Assembly: GCF_052324685.1 (NCBI RefSeq)
Contig: NC_135214.1
Location: 30,997,206-31,061,205 of the forward strand
DNA length: 64,000 bases
Direction: 5' to 3'
Source of the DNA: Brachyhypopomus gauderio
Lineage: Eukaryota; Chordata; Actinopteri; Gymnotiformes; Hypopomidae
The translations under genes and the position numbers were made by a program. The notes under the pieces were generated by a model, which saw only the letters and a program-made list of their open reading frames with translations, was not told the origin of the DNA and did no database searches. Each line of letters begins with the position of its first letter. The first letter of the stretch is position 1. This document shows, one piece after another, positions 36,677 to 50,828 of the stretch.

Positions 36677-38018
36677 AAATGGTTGTAAGCATGATTTACA
36701 TGCAAGACGTCTCCCTCCATTTAGTCGGAATATGCTGTTAAAATCAAAAGACCAACTGTTACTTTAGAGCACAACAAATTTTATTGACAGACAAAATGTT
36801 ATGAGCTGTCACAAGTCTATTGTCAATGGATGAGCTACAGATTATTTATATACTCTTAACGTTGTGTTCCTCCAATAACCGGCGAATAACTTTTTCATAC
36901 TAACTTTACTAGCTAGTTAGCTATGAGGTTACCTAACGGCTCCATGGCCACTGCAGCTACTTTGTAAGTTTATGCTAGCTAGCTATGTAGCCAGACACTT
37001 TGTCAAAGGTCATTTAGTGTTATCGACATGTTTGTTACTAAGTAAGCTAAACATTCTGTACTTCGTTTATGCAGTGTGCAAAAAGCTGTATGTTCTTACC
37101 CTAGCACGCAACTGTACATGACAAGTCTTCTATGTTTACTTTAATTTTGCGCGGTGTTACATTCAAATCTGTCTGGAGGGAAACAAATTCCTCGATTTCC
37201 ACAGTTACCAGGTTCAATCATTTGACGAATTAAATACAATATCTGCATACCGAACATGTTATTTGCTTGGTTTGCAGATTTTCATTCTGGATGGGTTAAT
37301 TGCAGTGTGGAAAAATCTCTTCATCTTCTACGCGTGCTGAAGCAGGTGTGACCAGCAGAACAATGAATGGATTTACCAAACATCTATCTTATGTATGTAA
37401 TTTAATGCTCATATTAGAAGTTCATGTTGGAAGCCAGGAGGGAACTTTAAATACAAACCTGAATTTGATAAGGGGAGTGTTTTACCCATCGCTAAGATAT
37501 GTCCCAACAAATATATCCAAAAAATTAGAATCTTGGACACCTCTACTTCAAAGTCTCAAGTCCACCAGTAAAATGATTCAGAGGACCTGTGGGGCTAATA
37601 TCTAGGGTGCATCACAGGGAAGCCTCAGAGGTTATCCCGTGCAGATAAACCTGTAAATGTATTAGACATTACCTACAAACTCATCAAAACAGGAGAGTGT
37701 GTGCTGCAGCTGGATATGCAGTCAGGCTGATTAGTAAGATTTTCAATTCAAGTGGTGTAATATGTAGAGAATAATAATAAGAAGAAGAAGGCATCAGCAC
37801 ATATGTATTAGGTGTCTGATAAAACATGTATTGATAAACAGTGATCTGGGACTGAATCTTGATTTGTATCCATGGTGTCCATTCAGTGCCTTGCATCACT
37901 AAGTGTGGTACTGGGGTTGCCACAATAAATAAATAAATATCATCACAACAATGTGTTAAAACAATGTCCACTAGTATTAATATGCCTTGTCACTGGAAAT
38001 GACATATCCTTAATCCTG

Positions 38019-38118
38019 ATGGTCCGAAGGTGTTTAACAACCGATCAACCAAGAAACCTTGGTTCGGAGAAACCAAGAGAAGACTTGCTGATCGGTTTGT
38101 TGAACACCTTCGAACCAT
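38019..38118. repeat. Palindromic element (probable MITE)
   Basis: Arms at 38019-38047 and 38089-38118 are inverted copies (ATGGTCCGAAGGTGTT versus ATGGTTCGAAGGTGTT) with two mismatches and a one-base gap, separated by about 41 bases. There is no coding capacity. Confidence 0.75.
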
Positions 38119-41100
38119 TGGGGCCTAATTTGAGTCCCTATGTAAGCAAAAAAAAAAAACTTGCACATGCCCAACTGGTCTCACAGCTGTAGCTCAGCTG
38201 ATCAAGTGGCCTCCTTTAGAGTGAATATCCTGAATGCTAGGAATGTTTGCATGAATGAGAAAAGTAGCAGTTACTGTGGTTAACAGACAAGACGTGTCTA
38301 GAGCAGTGTTGTTGTTGTTGTTCAAATAAATGTGCTTCAAATAAATATTACATAAATAAAGTAAATATGTAATGGCGTCTGGGTGCTATGGAAGCAATCA
38401 GTAAAGTGAAACATTTTTCCTTTTTTTTTTTCTCCATTTTTCCAAGTTTCTATAAAGGGCCACAATCATAAATACTGCATGTAGATACTAACTGCCCAGA
38501 GTCCAGCTCCACAGTTCAGCTGAGGCACTGAGTTCAGCAGTTTGTGTCCTGTATAGAATGATGTACTGTAGACGTTTGTAGAATGGTGGTTGCAGAAATG
38601 GTGGATGCTCACTCCTGTTCCAACTGTCGTCTGTACATTTGATCTAGACGTTCCCCAGCCCTTTATGGTCCTCCTGGAAGCAACTGAGAACCCATCTTCA
38701 CCACCACCACTTGTGGGAAAAGGAGGACTGTCTCCTACTTGGTATGTGGGACAGGAATAGACTGTAATCTGTTGGGCATATCTTGGCAGATGAAAATGTT
38801 ATGGTCACGACCTAATTCAGTGAGAACGGTACTTATGCACAGGAGCATGTGCAAAGTTTTCGATATTCGAACCTCGATATTGCGAGGTTATGGATGGAGC
38901 TACAGAGGAAGCAAAGCCATGGCTAACAGGAGTGAGAATGGACAGGTGGAATTAAGGGATAGAGGGCCAGAGGGGGAATGTGGACAAATCTGGCTGACAT
39001 CATGTGTCCAACAGGGTCAGAATGTCCCTTCCTAAAATGTTACCAGCATTGCTTTACCATCAAAACATGATAATGTTACAACTGCCTCTTCCACAACTGC
39101 CTCTCCAGCGAAACAGATGGCGATTGGGAAAAACATCCAGATAGACCTTGAAGTTTTACAAAGAAACTGAGGGGGACAGATTAGTTACAGACAGAGCTGT
39201 GTGAGTGTCTACTAGGAGGTAGCTGTGCCAATCTCTCACCAGTCTGAATCATTTTAACCACATCATGGGTGTAAAGACCATAAGACTTAAGTATTCAGAT
39301 CCAATCCACCATTCATGTTTGGGTTATTGTCCTCAAGACATATCTCTAATGCTGAGATTTAGCTGTACACCAATCTGACCAATCACAGAACTCCAAGTCA
39401 CATGCTACAGGAATGATCCTGCTGGAAGTAAAACATGAGGGTGCAGTGGGATTTCACCCATATATCATATTTCACCAATGTTTACAGGCTTTCCATAATT
39501 ACCGGTCAAACACCTCCACCCTCCAGTACCCCACACAGTGGCTAAATATACAGGCAGGAAAGAAAATTAGCACTTTCTTTTCCGTTTTCACACCTCTCCA
39601 GTGTCACGTCCTGACTGGTACCCAGTCAAACACAAGGCAGTGTGGGCTCACACCCCCACATGCACCAATCACGACTCGATCACAATACCCCTCCACCACA
39701 TCACACACATCACCACTTCCCTTCACCCAAGTACTGACCACCCACACATTTTACCACTTACACCAGGGATATTTTAACACACACGGGTCCTATCACCCTG
39801 GTTCTTCTGGTAAAATAATAATCTATTCTGCTTTGTTGCTTATCTGCTAGTGTATTACTCCCATTATTATATAATAAGTTCATTATTTGAACTTACATAG
39901 ATGAGTTCAAATAATGCAAGTTTATTACACAGAGTTATTTATTTAAATAGAAAATGTATTAAATTAAGAGATATTGAAATTAGTTAAAAGAAAGACTGCT
40001 TAAAAAGGGAAACACATCACTTTGACTTTCACATGACTTCTAAAGCTGAGTTATTCTGAGTGGAGTGCTACGGAATCAAGATAGGCAGCGAGTTTGCATC
40101 TCATTTCCAAATTAAATCATCTCAGTTTCTCTTTACTGAGTGCAGGGCGTTTTTGCACATTCAATTAGTAATATGTTAAAGGCACTGATGTAGTGAATCA
40201 GTGGGAACATAGTTGTTTGGTGAGGGAGCTAAATATATCATCATCATTAGCATATATATTGCATGGTCTTTGTAGATTAGTCCATTGTGAAGCATATAGT
40301 AATTGAACAGCAGCCCAACAGCATAATCCTGGACAACACCACAGATCATAAGCATCTGCTTACATACATGTTTGTCTTTTTCAACACGTAGTTTGTCTAT
40401 TACAAACACTTAAGACCTACTGCTAATCCAAAGTGCTTATTATCACATAATGAATGGCAACTTTCAGCTTTGCAAGGGACAAAGTAACAACAGGACTTAA
40501 AGGATGTGGAGTAATAGGGAACTGGTGAGGGTATTTTGTAGACTGGGAACTCAGAGTGAGTAATGAATGGTACTGGGAGAAGTAGTCTCAGGGATTCAGG
40601 GAATTGGAGTCCTGGGAACTGTTATTTTGTGAATCTTCTACAAAACAAAACTTAACTAAAGAATTTGTAAATCTGGTTCTTTATCATGGCTGGCTTTATT
40701 CTATTCTTTTCTATTCTAGTTCACCTAGGAAGTGTATTATAATGTTAAGACATATTCTGAAATTCTTGACTTTTTTGTGAGAAAAATAAAAATGTGTAAT
40801 TGGTTTCCATGGTTTCTGACTGAATTGTAAAGCCTATTGTTCTGTATTTTTTATTATGTTTTGGTAATTAAAATATTTGCCACAAAACATATTTTGAAGA
40901 CACACTGAAACAGATTGATTTTGAAGATATTCAAATATAAAGGTCATAGGTGGCATTTGTATGTGTCCAATGTTCAGTGACCTATACTGTCCAAAGTGCT
41001 AAACCATCCTCTCAGAGGTTTTACTGCACCTTACTTATAAGGCATGCATGAATTTAGGGGAGTGAGAATGAAAAGACAGGTTCACCCTTTGACTCTTGAG

Positions 41101-41621
41101 GAGTTTAAAATGTTCAAGTCTTCTTTTCATATATAGTATAGACAGATAAGGCATAGCTGTAGTTTAATTAACATTATTTTAATTATGACATGGAAAACAT
41201 TATTTTGAAAGCTGTGGAATTCCACTGTGTTCATTACAACACAGCAGGTCTCATTGTCAGACAACAGACATTGTATGATTGCACTGCCTGGTGTACATTG
41301 TGCATAAATCTAAACATTTTCTTACCTTGGTTTTGACTTTGCTTTCACTGGTTTTGTTCTATTCTTTGTGTCACCTTCCTCACCTTCCATTACCGGCTAA
41401 TACAAATTAGCTAACTAACCTCAAAAATGATCAAGAAGTCCTTTAGATAGCTAGCTAACTGGTATCATGATCTAGGTTTCTTGGCCTGACATCATGCTAT
41501 AATACACTCTGAAGAGAAAGTCAGTCCTTCAGAATTTTCTGTGTGTAAAATATGTTATAATATAATAGTAATCTTATGAAGTGTTGACAGTAGGTTATAT
41601 GTGGTTTGGACAACAAAGCAG

Positions 41622-41703
41622 GACTGCTATCATACTGGAAGCATAATACTATACTTACAGTATTGTATTATTTAGTAAAATTGCTTACAGTATGATAGCA
41701 GTC
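41622..41703. repeat. Short inverted repeat
   Basis: Arms at 41622-41643 and 41682-41703 (GACTGCTATCATACTGGAAGCA versus the inverse of the right arm with one change) flank about 38 bases that hold further TACTTACAGTA repeats. Confidence 0.65.
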
Positions 41704-42292
41704 TTACTATACAGTGAAATAGTATGTAGTATGTAAGTATAGTATGACAGTACAATTATATTGAATTATAAAATGGTATACAAAGTGCTTCTCAAAATGT
41801 AAAAGAAAATTAGCAGTAATTTTAAAGGAACATTTAAGAGAAGTACATTAGTAGTTATTTTGCAATTTCCTGGACCTACAGCAACAGAGTCAGACAAACA
41901 ATGTGACCTTGCCAGTTTTTTTTTGTGAACTTCTGAGTTTGGATTTAGAAAAATGTATTATCCTGGAAATGTTTAAAACCTGATTAAGTAAATATGTTTA
42001 GTATGTTTCAGCTGTGAAAACGTATAACTATGACTATGGAGTACTAAAAAGAGACACACGGTATAGTGTAATTAAAAGCATAGCAGATGATTACTATTTC
42101 TAGCTTTGCCCATCTATCCTATAGAGCGCAATTTTAACCTCAATTTATTTATCTTTTCCCACTTAATTTCATTTCACCCAGAGCTCTAGATTGTGTGGTG
42201 ATACGTTACGCTTCTTGAACGTGACGCCAGACCTATCGTCTCCCGTCCTCACACGCTCCTCCCCCTCAACCCCTGGTTGGTTAAGCGCAAAG

Positions 42293-45200
42293 ATGGCGTC
42301 CATCATGGAAGGGCCGCTGAGCAAATGGACTAACCTCATGAAGGGCTGGCAATATCGATGGTTTGTTTTGGACTACAACGCAGGATTGCTGTCATACTAT
42401 ACTGTAAGTATTTTCTCCCAACAAGTGTAAAATGTTTGTTAGGAAATCGCCAGTAGTTTTATCTGTGATCGGTAAAAACCGACTACGGAAAGAGCACTCG
42501 GAGGCCGTCAGGAGTTGGGAATCTCAGCTGTTTGGGGCGGGCTATTTGATTGACGGAGACGCCAACCAATCCTGGCCTTACTACGGAAGACGTTAGCGAA
42601 TAAGCAGTCAGAATAGCCGACGTTGTGCCCTAGAATTTCAGCGAGGCTACAACGAGTTAAATATGTTATGGCTAGGTACTGTTAGTTTGCAGAATTTAAG
42701 GGTGGTGGTCTCCATGTCATGTGACATGTTTTTGTCTTTTCGGGACACGTAACAAATAACAGCTTTCAAACGTCTCACATTTTAAACTAAATCAACACCA
42801 TCTCGCCAGCGTTTACTGCTAATATAGATTGGCTAACTAATCACAAAAGTGAGCAAGAAGTGCTTTAGCTCGATAGCTAACTGGTCTGACGATGTGTTTC
42901 TTTGGCCTGATATCATGCTAGAAACGTCACTACTGTTTCCTGGGAAACGCACATTAAATAACTGATGTAAAATAATCTCATGTATGCATGTTTTCACATG
43001 TGCTGTAGCTACGTTAAAAAAAACACATTTGACTCATTGAAAATGTAAAGTTGGCATCAAAGGTCTACGCACATAGCTAGTTATCCTAGCATACATGGGC
43101 AAATTCCTATACAGGTTTTGAAAATGATCCTGTAAAATGGAATCACTCCATAACAGAAGCACTAGGTTAGCTCTGCTGGGCAGGTGAGAACATGTATGAG
43201 GTTTTCTACAGACCTCCCTGAAGGAAAAGGGCTTGGAGTTAACAGCACTTCATCAAAACAATTATAGCAGCTAACTGCCATTCAGAGGTTGGTTTGTTTC
43301 AACACACTACACGTCTTTAAAAAAGGAAGCTTAAAATACTTAAAACATTTATTCCCAAACAGATGGTTATACATCGTTTAACAGTTGATGCTACGAATGA
43401 TTGCATCATTAATTCTAATGTCACCTAGTCCAGACAACAGTGTCGTATGACCATGTAGCACAATTAACATTTAATTGTTCTGGGAAATGTCTAATCTGAG
43501 TAAGGAACAACCTGTTCCAAATATGTCTGTTTCTTCCAGCCATTCAAATAACTGCAGAGGTCTATGGAAGCAGCACTTCTTGCTGTGAGTAAAGGTCTCT
43601 AGAAATGCATGTTTTTTGCACAAGACATGCAATTCCAAACCAACATTGTACCAGAGCCACAGGGCACTGTATGACAACAGTGATGTCACTGAGTCTCCAT
43701 CTTACTTTACGTGCTCACTGTCTCTACCGTGACTCCTTGTGTCTAAATAAAGCATAGGCGAGGCCATCAGATGACCACATACAAAACAGGACAGGTCGAA
43801 ATGAACTAGGGATGTGCCCATGTGAAATGTCACAGGCACCGATATGAATGGAAACCGTGTGTGGTTGTGTTGTACACAAGCCCTGTGAAATAAAAGCTAC
43901 AACTTGGGTATGCTACCTCTGAAATACATAATACATGCAGTGGTGGCGCATTTAATTTAACTAAGTGAGTATATTTAAAAACAGTGTTCATTTATAATGG
44001 TGAGATTTACAGTTAACATCACACAAATATGAGAATTGTATGTTAGTTTGTATACAGTTCATTGAGCAAAAGGGGCAAAACATGAAAAATAGTAGTAGTT
44101 TTGAATGGTATAAATGATCACACCAAACAGTCATACGTTAAAGCCACATGGCTAATAATGTGTAGGTCTCCCTCATGCCACCAAAGACAGCTCTGAACTG
44201 TTAAGGCATGAACTGCCCATGACCTCTGAAGGTGTCTTGTGGTATCTGGCACCAAAACGCTAGCAGCTGGTCCTTTACGATCTGTTTTCTAGTACACCCA
44301 ACAGATGCTTGATCAGATTTAGATCTGGGGAATTTAGAGATGGAGTCAACAATTTTCGCTCTTTGTCAGGTTTCTCCACCATTCCTGAATAGGTTTTAAA
44401 GCATTATTGTTGTAACCGTTGAGTAACCCTCGCTAACATTAACATGAAAGTCCTCAGCAGATCAACCCATCTAATAAGGAGGTGTCAGGCCACCAAAAGT
44501 TCTCAGAACAGTTTTAGTGCACCTTGGCACAAATTCTGCCAACCTCTGAAACAGGCCGCACTCCCTCAGTTCTGATGATGGCTGTAGACTGTTGAGTAAT
44601 GCATCAGTCCAAAAGTCTCCCACAGGTGTTCAACTGGAATGAAACCTTACCACTGAGAAGGCCGTAGCATATGACTAACTCCACTTTCCTACTTGTCACA
44701 CCATAAAGTGACGTCATGTGCCATGTGATTAGGGATATGAAGAGACCCTGGAAGAGTCTGGAAGAGGCCGTTCCCATAAGGAGAGATGAGAGGAACAGTC
44801 AGAACGCATTTAGATTGTTTTGCAGTAACCCCTCATCCTAAGGTGACAAGCAGGTCAGACCGTCCCAGTGGAGTGCCTTCCACATTATTTCCAAACGGTG
44901 GGACCACTTGGCTGTAGTCTGTAGGCCTGTACAGTTCTCCTGGTCTGTGCCACATGTGATTGCCCACTTGTCGAGAAAGGATGACTCCTCGTACAATTTA
45001 ACCTTTGCCACGCCTCTGTTGACCAGTGTCTGGGCTTTGCGCAACTGAACTCTCAAATGTTTTCTGGTACTTGTAGCGAGTAACACTTTGCTAGCTGTTC
45101 TTATAGAAACAATAGCCGGTAGAGCAGTTTTTGGGACTGAAGCCGTTGCTGTATCTGCTTGAGTAATGGACCCTTTTTTAGAGTCCCTTAGATCTCTTAC

Positions 45201-45637
45201 CGTCCTTATCCAAAATTAAGCTCAACTTGGCCTGTTCAGCATTGCAGTACAAGCCACTATATTAATTGCATTATGCATTAATACTGACCGGCACTTGGTG
45301 TCTACACTCATTATTCTGTTGTTTCCTTTAATGTTTCATCTGTCACCTCGCCATAACAGATAAAAATTAAAATCTTCTACTTTTCATGGCTTCTGGCCAT
45401 TTTATATATATGTAATTCTTCCGTCACCCTTCCAGTGTGGCCATATGTTTTCTGGGAGTTCTTCTAGAGTCATTGGCAGAGTATGTTTGCTGTTAACAGC
45501 ACTGTGCTCCTCTGGGCTGAGGGGACAATGATTGATGTTTCATTCCTTTGATCCCTCTGAAATCACTTCTGCAGTGAGGGTCACACGACACAGACAACCT
45601 TGGTCTTAACCTTTCAGATTCTCCCTGTTTCCTCCTT

Positions 45638-45682
<45 letters not shown>

Positions 45683-48076
45683 ATACATTTTATATATGTA
45701 TTATGTACACTGCAGTGTACTGTAGTGAGAGATGTAGAGAGGGAGTCATTGCTGACAGAGGTCCTTTGACAGCTGTGCAAGCAAAGTGCCGTCATATTGC
45801 AATATTTACCACACACACACGCACATAGATATAAATACGCACATTGTAGATGTATGTTTGGCTGTGCCAGTGCAGAGAAATCCTGAGTCTGGTCAAAAAG
45901 ATAATGAGTTTCCTTGTTGAAGTAAGTTGGCTCCAACAGCGGCAGAAAAGATGAATCATGTTACTATGATGTAATGCAAGACAGACTCTAAAAATGCAGC
46001 CAGCCTTTTTTTTTTCCTTGAAAAAACACTGTTTAGTGGAATACCTAGTAGATCCCAGATGTGCTCAGAAATGTATCACACTTGTGATACATGGCGGTTT
46101 GGCCCGGTAGGTGTGTACGCCTCACTCTGCCCTCAGGACCGTAAGGATGCCCACCAACCTTGATCAGGTGTGACCTCTGCCCAGGTAAGACATGCCAGAT
46201 GAAGGCCAGGTGCTAATGCTTTTCTGTCCTTGCTTCTCTTTACGCAGTCAAAGGACAAGATGATGCGTGGGTCCAGGAGAGGCTGCGTCAGACTGCGGGT
46301 AAGGGTCAGCCCTGCCTCATACGTGAGGCTAACACACACACACACTTGGGTAAGGGTCAGCCCTGCCTCATACGTGAGGCTAACACACACACACACACAC
46401 ACACTTGGGTAAGGGTCAGCCCTGCCTCATACGTGAGGCTAACACACACACACACACTTGGGTAAGGGTCAGCCCTGCCTCATAAGTGAGGCTAACACAC
46501 GCACTTGGGTTGTTTCTTTCTTTGTACGCAGTAGTCTGTTAGATGAAGGATTTTGCAGTGGAAAAGATTGCCAGTGAAGTGGCTTAATGTTGTTAATTAA
46601 AGTGACTTTTCACTGGGTGACACTTTGAGATCTGTACATGGTGGTTTAACGTTGTTTTAGGGCTGAAAGATAGAGAAAATAGGATTTCTGTTGGAGTAGT
46701 CCAACTCTTTGTGCTGACATGCTGAACCATATGATAAAAAGTTCATGTTGATGTTCATACTGACTGAATGAAAACAAATTGATTGTAACAAATCTTTGCC
46801 ACTAGGTGGCATGTGTATGGCTTATAAGTCAACAGGTAAGTAAAATTAAAGCGTTTGTTCAAACAGCGTATGAGATTTACACTGAGATTACTCACGAGAT
46901 TAACGTGTATTTATTCACAGATGGTGGAGTAGCTTATTGTAGAATGCTACCTTTGTACAAGGTGCAAATGAAGAGTCCATGTTTTTGTGATGTTTCTTTT
47001 TAAAACGTGAAGGGCTTTGTTGGAATGCAAAGGAATGGATTCATACTGGCTGCTTTCAGAAGGTAGGCAGACACTTCAGGTGGGCAGCCGGAAGAGTTTG
47101 GCTTCAGCTCAGTTTCCTATCGGCTGTGTTTGTTGGAGGTTTTTAGCTTAAGCCTGCGGTGTCTTTCAGGCTATGTGGGAGCTCTCATCATTGATGCTTG
47201 CTGTTAGCCTACCATACCTCTTTAGAAAAGCCTTTAGGGAGAGTTTCCTGTTCGGGTGTCTAAGCCTCTTCAGCTCTGGAAACTAGGTCTTCATGGTGTG
47301 TTTGTACTTCAGGCTGTTGTGTAAATGACCCTCTTTAAACAGTACTAGAGTACAAACGTATTCTGTGAAGGGACAATGCTACTGAGAGTGTCACAATGTT
47401 TGGCCTAATTTGCAGGCACGTTCAGAAATCTTCTTGCCAACTGAGACAGTTTTGTGTATCAGGTCTGTCTTTCAGGACCCAAATAAGCTGTTAATTATTG
47501 AATTTAGCTTTGTCCTATCCAGACGGCTGCTTTTATGTTCAAATTATAAATATTTTTGCTGTGGGGTTGACATGACGACATGTGTGCAGTAGCGCTGCTC
47601 CCACCCTCCCAAGGCTCTGTGTAGCCTCTCCCCTCCCTCCTCAGTCTCTTCCTCTCCCCCTCCCTTCCTCTTCCTTCCTTTCCTCCTTCCCTCCCTCTCT
47701 CGCGCTCTCTCTCTCCTCCCACCCCTTCCTCCATGTCCCCTCCCTGTCCCATGCTCCACCCATCCTCCCCCCTCTTTCTTCTTGTGTGTGTGAGAGAGCA
47801 GAGCAGAGAGAGAGAGAGGGAGAGAGAGAGAGAGAGGGAATGACGTGGCCTGCTGTCTGACCATCTCCGTTTCGCTTGCTCAGGGAGCAGTTATCGGGAT
47901 TGATGACGAGGACGACAGCACTTTTACCATCACCGTGGACCAGAAGACTTTCCATTTTCAGGGTGAGCGTTCCTCTGTCCTTTTTTTCGTTTCTGTCATT
48001 TTTTCCCCCCTTACCTAAAAGCTTTTTAAACGACTGCTCGCGCTGTTTGTTTATGCCGTCAGCCGGCTGTTCACGT

Positions 48077-48142
<66 letters not shown>

Positions 48143-50775
48143 TCAATCTCTCTCTCACACGCGCGCACGCTCTCTCTCTCAATCTTTCTCTCCGACCACT
48201 CTTCTCTCTGTCTGCTCACCAGTTCCTCTCCTTGTGGTCTTGCTTTTCTCCGAAAGTGCTTTAAAGCGGATTCACGCCTCGGCACCCACCACGCTCCCGC
48301 GCACGCCCTCGTCCCACGACACTCCGCGCACGTCTCACACGCATCTCACCCCGCATCTCACCCGCCTCTCTCCGCCAGCTCACTCCGGTACGGCTCGCTT
48401 TCTTGCTCCCCCCCCCCCCCCCCCCAGCCACAAATCCAACAGCTCGACGGACACGACCGCTGGCGCTCAGAGGCTAACGGCCAGGATAGGAGGAAACCTC
48501 CTGCACATCTGCCTCCACCCCCCCCCCCCCCCCCCCCCCCCCATCCGGCAGCACTCGGGCCAGGGCTGGGCCGGAGGGGGGAGGGGGGTTACGGGCCCGT
48601 CGGCGCTCTGAGCTCCAGGTCTTTGCCTTGCTGCCTCCAAGCTCTCCAGTCAGCCGGCTCCATTCTTGCCCATCCACACCCTCACTCCCCCCGGGGGGCT
48701 GTCTCGCCCTCCCCATGCCCTCATCCATTGCCATGTTCCGGCACTGTCTGCTCTGGCTGTACAGCAGGACGGGTAAGGCGGGCGACGCATGTCTGCATGT
48801 TTGGCTGAGGCTACTGTGGCTTGCGGCTTTCTGTTATTGGGGGGGTGTGGCCTGGCTCCGTGCTGTTAGCACCACCGAGCCGTTTCTGAGTAATTTATCG
48901 CCTGCCGTGGGTCCAGATCCTGCCTTCTATGTGCTGGTTGTGCTACTGATTGGTGGCTCTGTTTGCGTGAGTGTGTAACGCGTGCCAGTTATTGTCTCAA
49001 AAGGAAGATGCGGTTTGGGAACAGCATAACTGCTCGTCTCCGTCTGCCTAAATTATTGTTGAAGCACCAGGACATTCTGATCTACTCTCAGCGGGGGGAG
49101 TTAAAGGGCCGTAACTAGCGTTTTGCAGTTAGCTTCTCCGACGTGTGACGTAGCGCAAACCAGAAACGCATGTCCCATGCCAGCATCAGAATGGGAGTAG
49201 CCTGCTAGTTTGACCTGACCTCTATGAAGAAAGGCCCTTCTAAAGCTCACAGACACCTTTCACACCCGTACGTAACCCGTCACGCCTAATGACGGAAATA
49301 TCGTTTTACCATCACCTCTCGGGCCTCATACAAATTCACCTTTTTGCACCGTCATCCCTTAAAGCTCCTCACCATGAAGACGGCACAGGCAGGCGGTGCT
49401 CTGTCCCCGAGCAGCGCCGAGAAACGCTGCTGCGTCTCTGACGTCCCCCGGGTCTGCAGCCGGGGCTTGGGTTTCAGACAGCAGGACGAGGGACTCTCTG
49501 TCTCTCCGTTTTCTCCCCCACCAGTCCCCGTCTGTCCCTCCGGGCCGTCCCATGTCCCATGTGCCGTGTGAAAGCAACAGTGTGTTTTTGGACGAAAATG
49601 TCTGAGCAAACTTATGAGGTTTCCTTCATGCTGACATTTTGGCTCTCAGTATGGAATTTAAGAGTTTGTGCGTGTTTTGTGGGGGTTGGGTGGGGGGGCA
49701 TATTGGTGTGTGTGTGTGTGTGTGTGGATGCATTCCTCTCCAAGTGCTGTAGTGTCAGGTGTGGAGGAGGTGTGGTCGTGTTGTCATGGCACCGAACACC
49801 ACTACCAGGAATTAGCTGAAGCAGTCAGCCGGTACTAACAAGGTGAGCTAAACAAGATGGAAGATATGAGGTGTGTATTGACACAGCGTGCTGGGACTTC
49901 ACCGCGTGCTGAGTGGCACATGGGGCCTGCAGCTGTGACCCGAGCACCGCCGTGGAAACGCTCGAGCACCGCCGTGGAAACGGTCGAGCGCCGCCGTGGG
50001 AACGCAGCGTGTGCCGAGCGTTCTCGGGCCGCCCTTCCCCAGCCCGAGTGTTGTGGCGGAGGAGCTGCCGAGGCCCTGGAGACGCACGTTTGCTGCCGGA
50101 TCCAGCATCTATAATTCATCGGGCTCTTTCTGTGGCCCAAAGAGCCGCCTGCCTTGAGGCCCCTTTTATTGCAGCAGCTGCCGCCGTCCAGCGGGACGGG
50201 CCGACCCAGCAAGCAGCGGTAGAGAGCGAACGAAATCCTCTGAGAGGAGAGCGAGGTCCTTGGGGCGCTGTGGAGGCCGTTCCTGGCCACACGGCATCGT
50301 GGAGGGGCATGTTTTTGTTTTTTGTTTTTTCCTTCCTCCGTGCTGTGGGAGGCTGAACACATGAAGATGAAATCAGCAGAGAAGAGAAGTAGCACGAAGG
50401 CGCAAAGGCTTCTGGGAAGACGCCGCCTGGCTCCCTTTCACGCTCGCGCAGAGGCGAGACGTCTCATGATCCGCTTTGTCTTCAGCTCGCGTGGAACTTG
50501 TTTTTTTGCAAGCGTCAGATGCAGACATCTAAGCAACAGGAAGTCGGGTCCCGAAAGGTAAAATGAGCTCTGGAGGAAACATCTGTGTCACACTTTTGGC
50601 CGATCCATCCCAGTGTTTGTGTCAGCCGCTGAATGTGTGCAAAATACTGTGTGAGTGGAAGAATGCCATTAGCACTCCTCCATCTTCCCCTTCTGTAGCC
50701 ATTATCATTAGGAGGACATAGTGTCCACCATGCCCTTATTCAGCCTGGTTCTTCAGTATCTCACACACACACACA

Positions 50776-50828
<53 letters not shown>

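Larger units (their letters stand above)
36677..42292. other. Intergenic region before osbpl9
   Basis: Contains the MCCC2-like promoter side (to about 37200), two palindromic elements (38019-38118 and 41622-41703) and otherwise unremarkable AT-rich sequence. An open frame of 101 codons at 37300-37605 and others near 38739 and 39413 show no domain or splice support. The final 150 bases, GC-rich with CCTCCCC runs, are the likely osbpl9 promoter. Confidence 0.6.

Noticed and set aside
37300..37605. 101-codon open frame upstream of the MCCC2-like gene
   Set aside because: No domain, no splice support and ordinary AT-rich composition.
38180..38230. tRNA A-box-like TAGCTCAGCTGATCA
   Set aside because: No B-box or cloverleaf follows, so neither a tRNA gene nor a clear SINE is supported.
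47876..48808. 310-codon open frame on the plus strand and a 214-codon one on the minus strand
   Set aside because: They run through (CT)n, C runs and CpG-rich low-complexity sequence, giving poly-SL and poly-P peptides. Only osbpl9 exon 3, in a different reading context, is supported.
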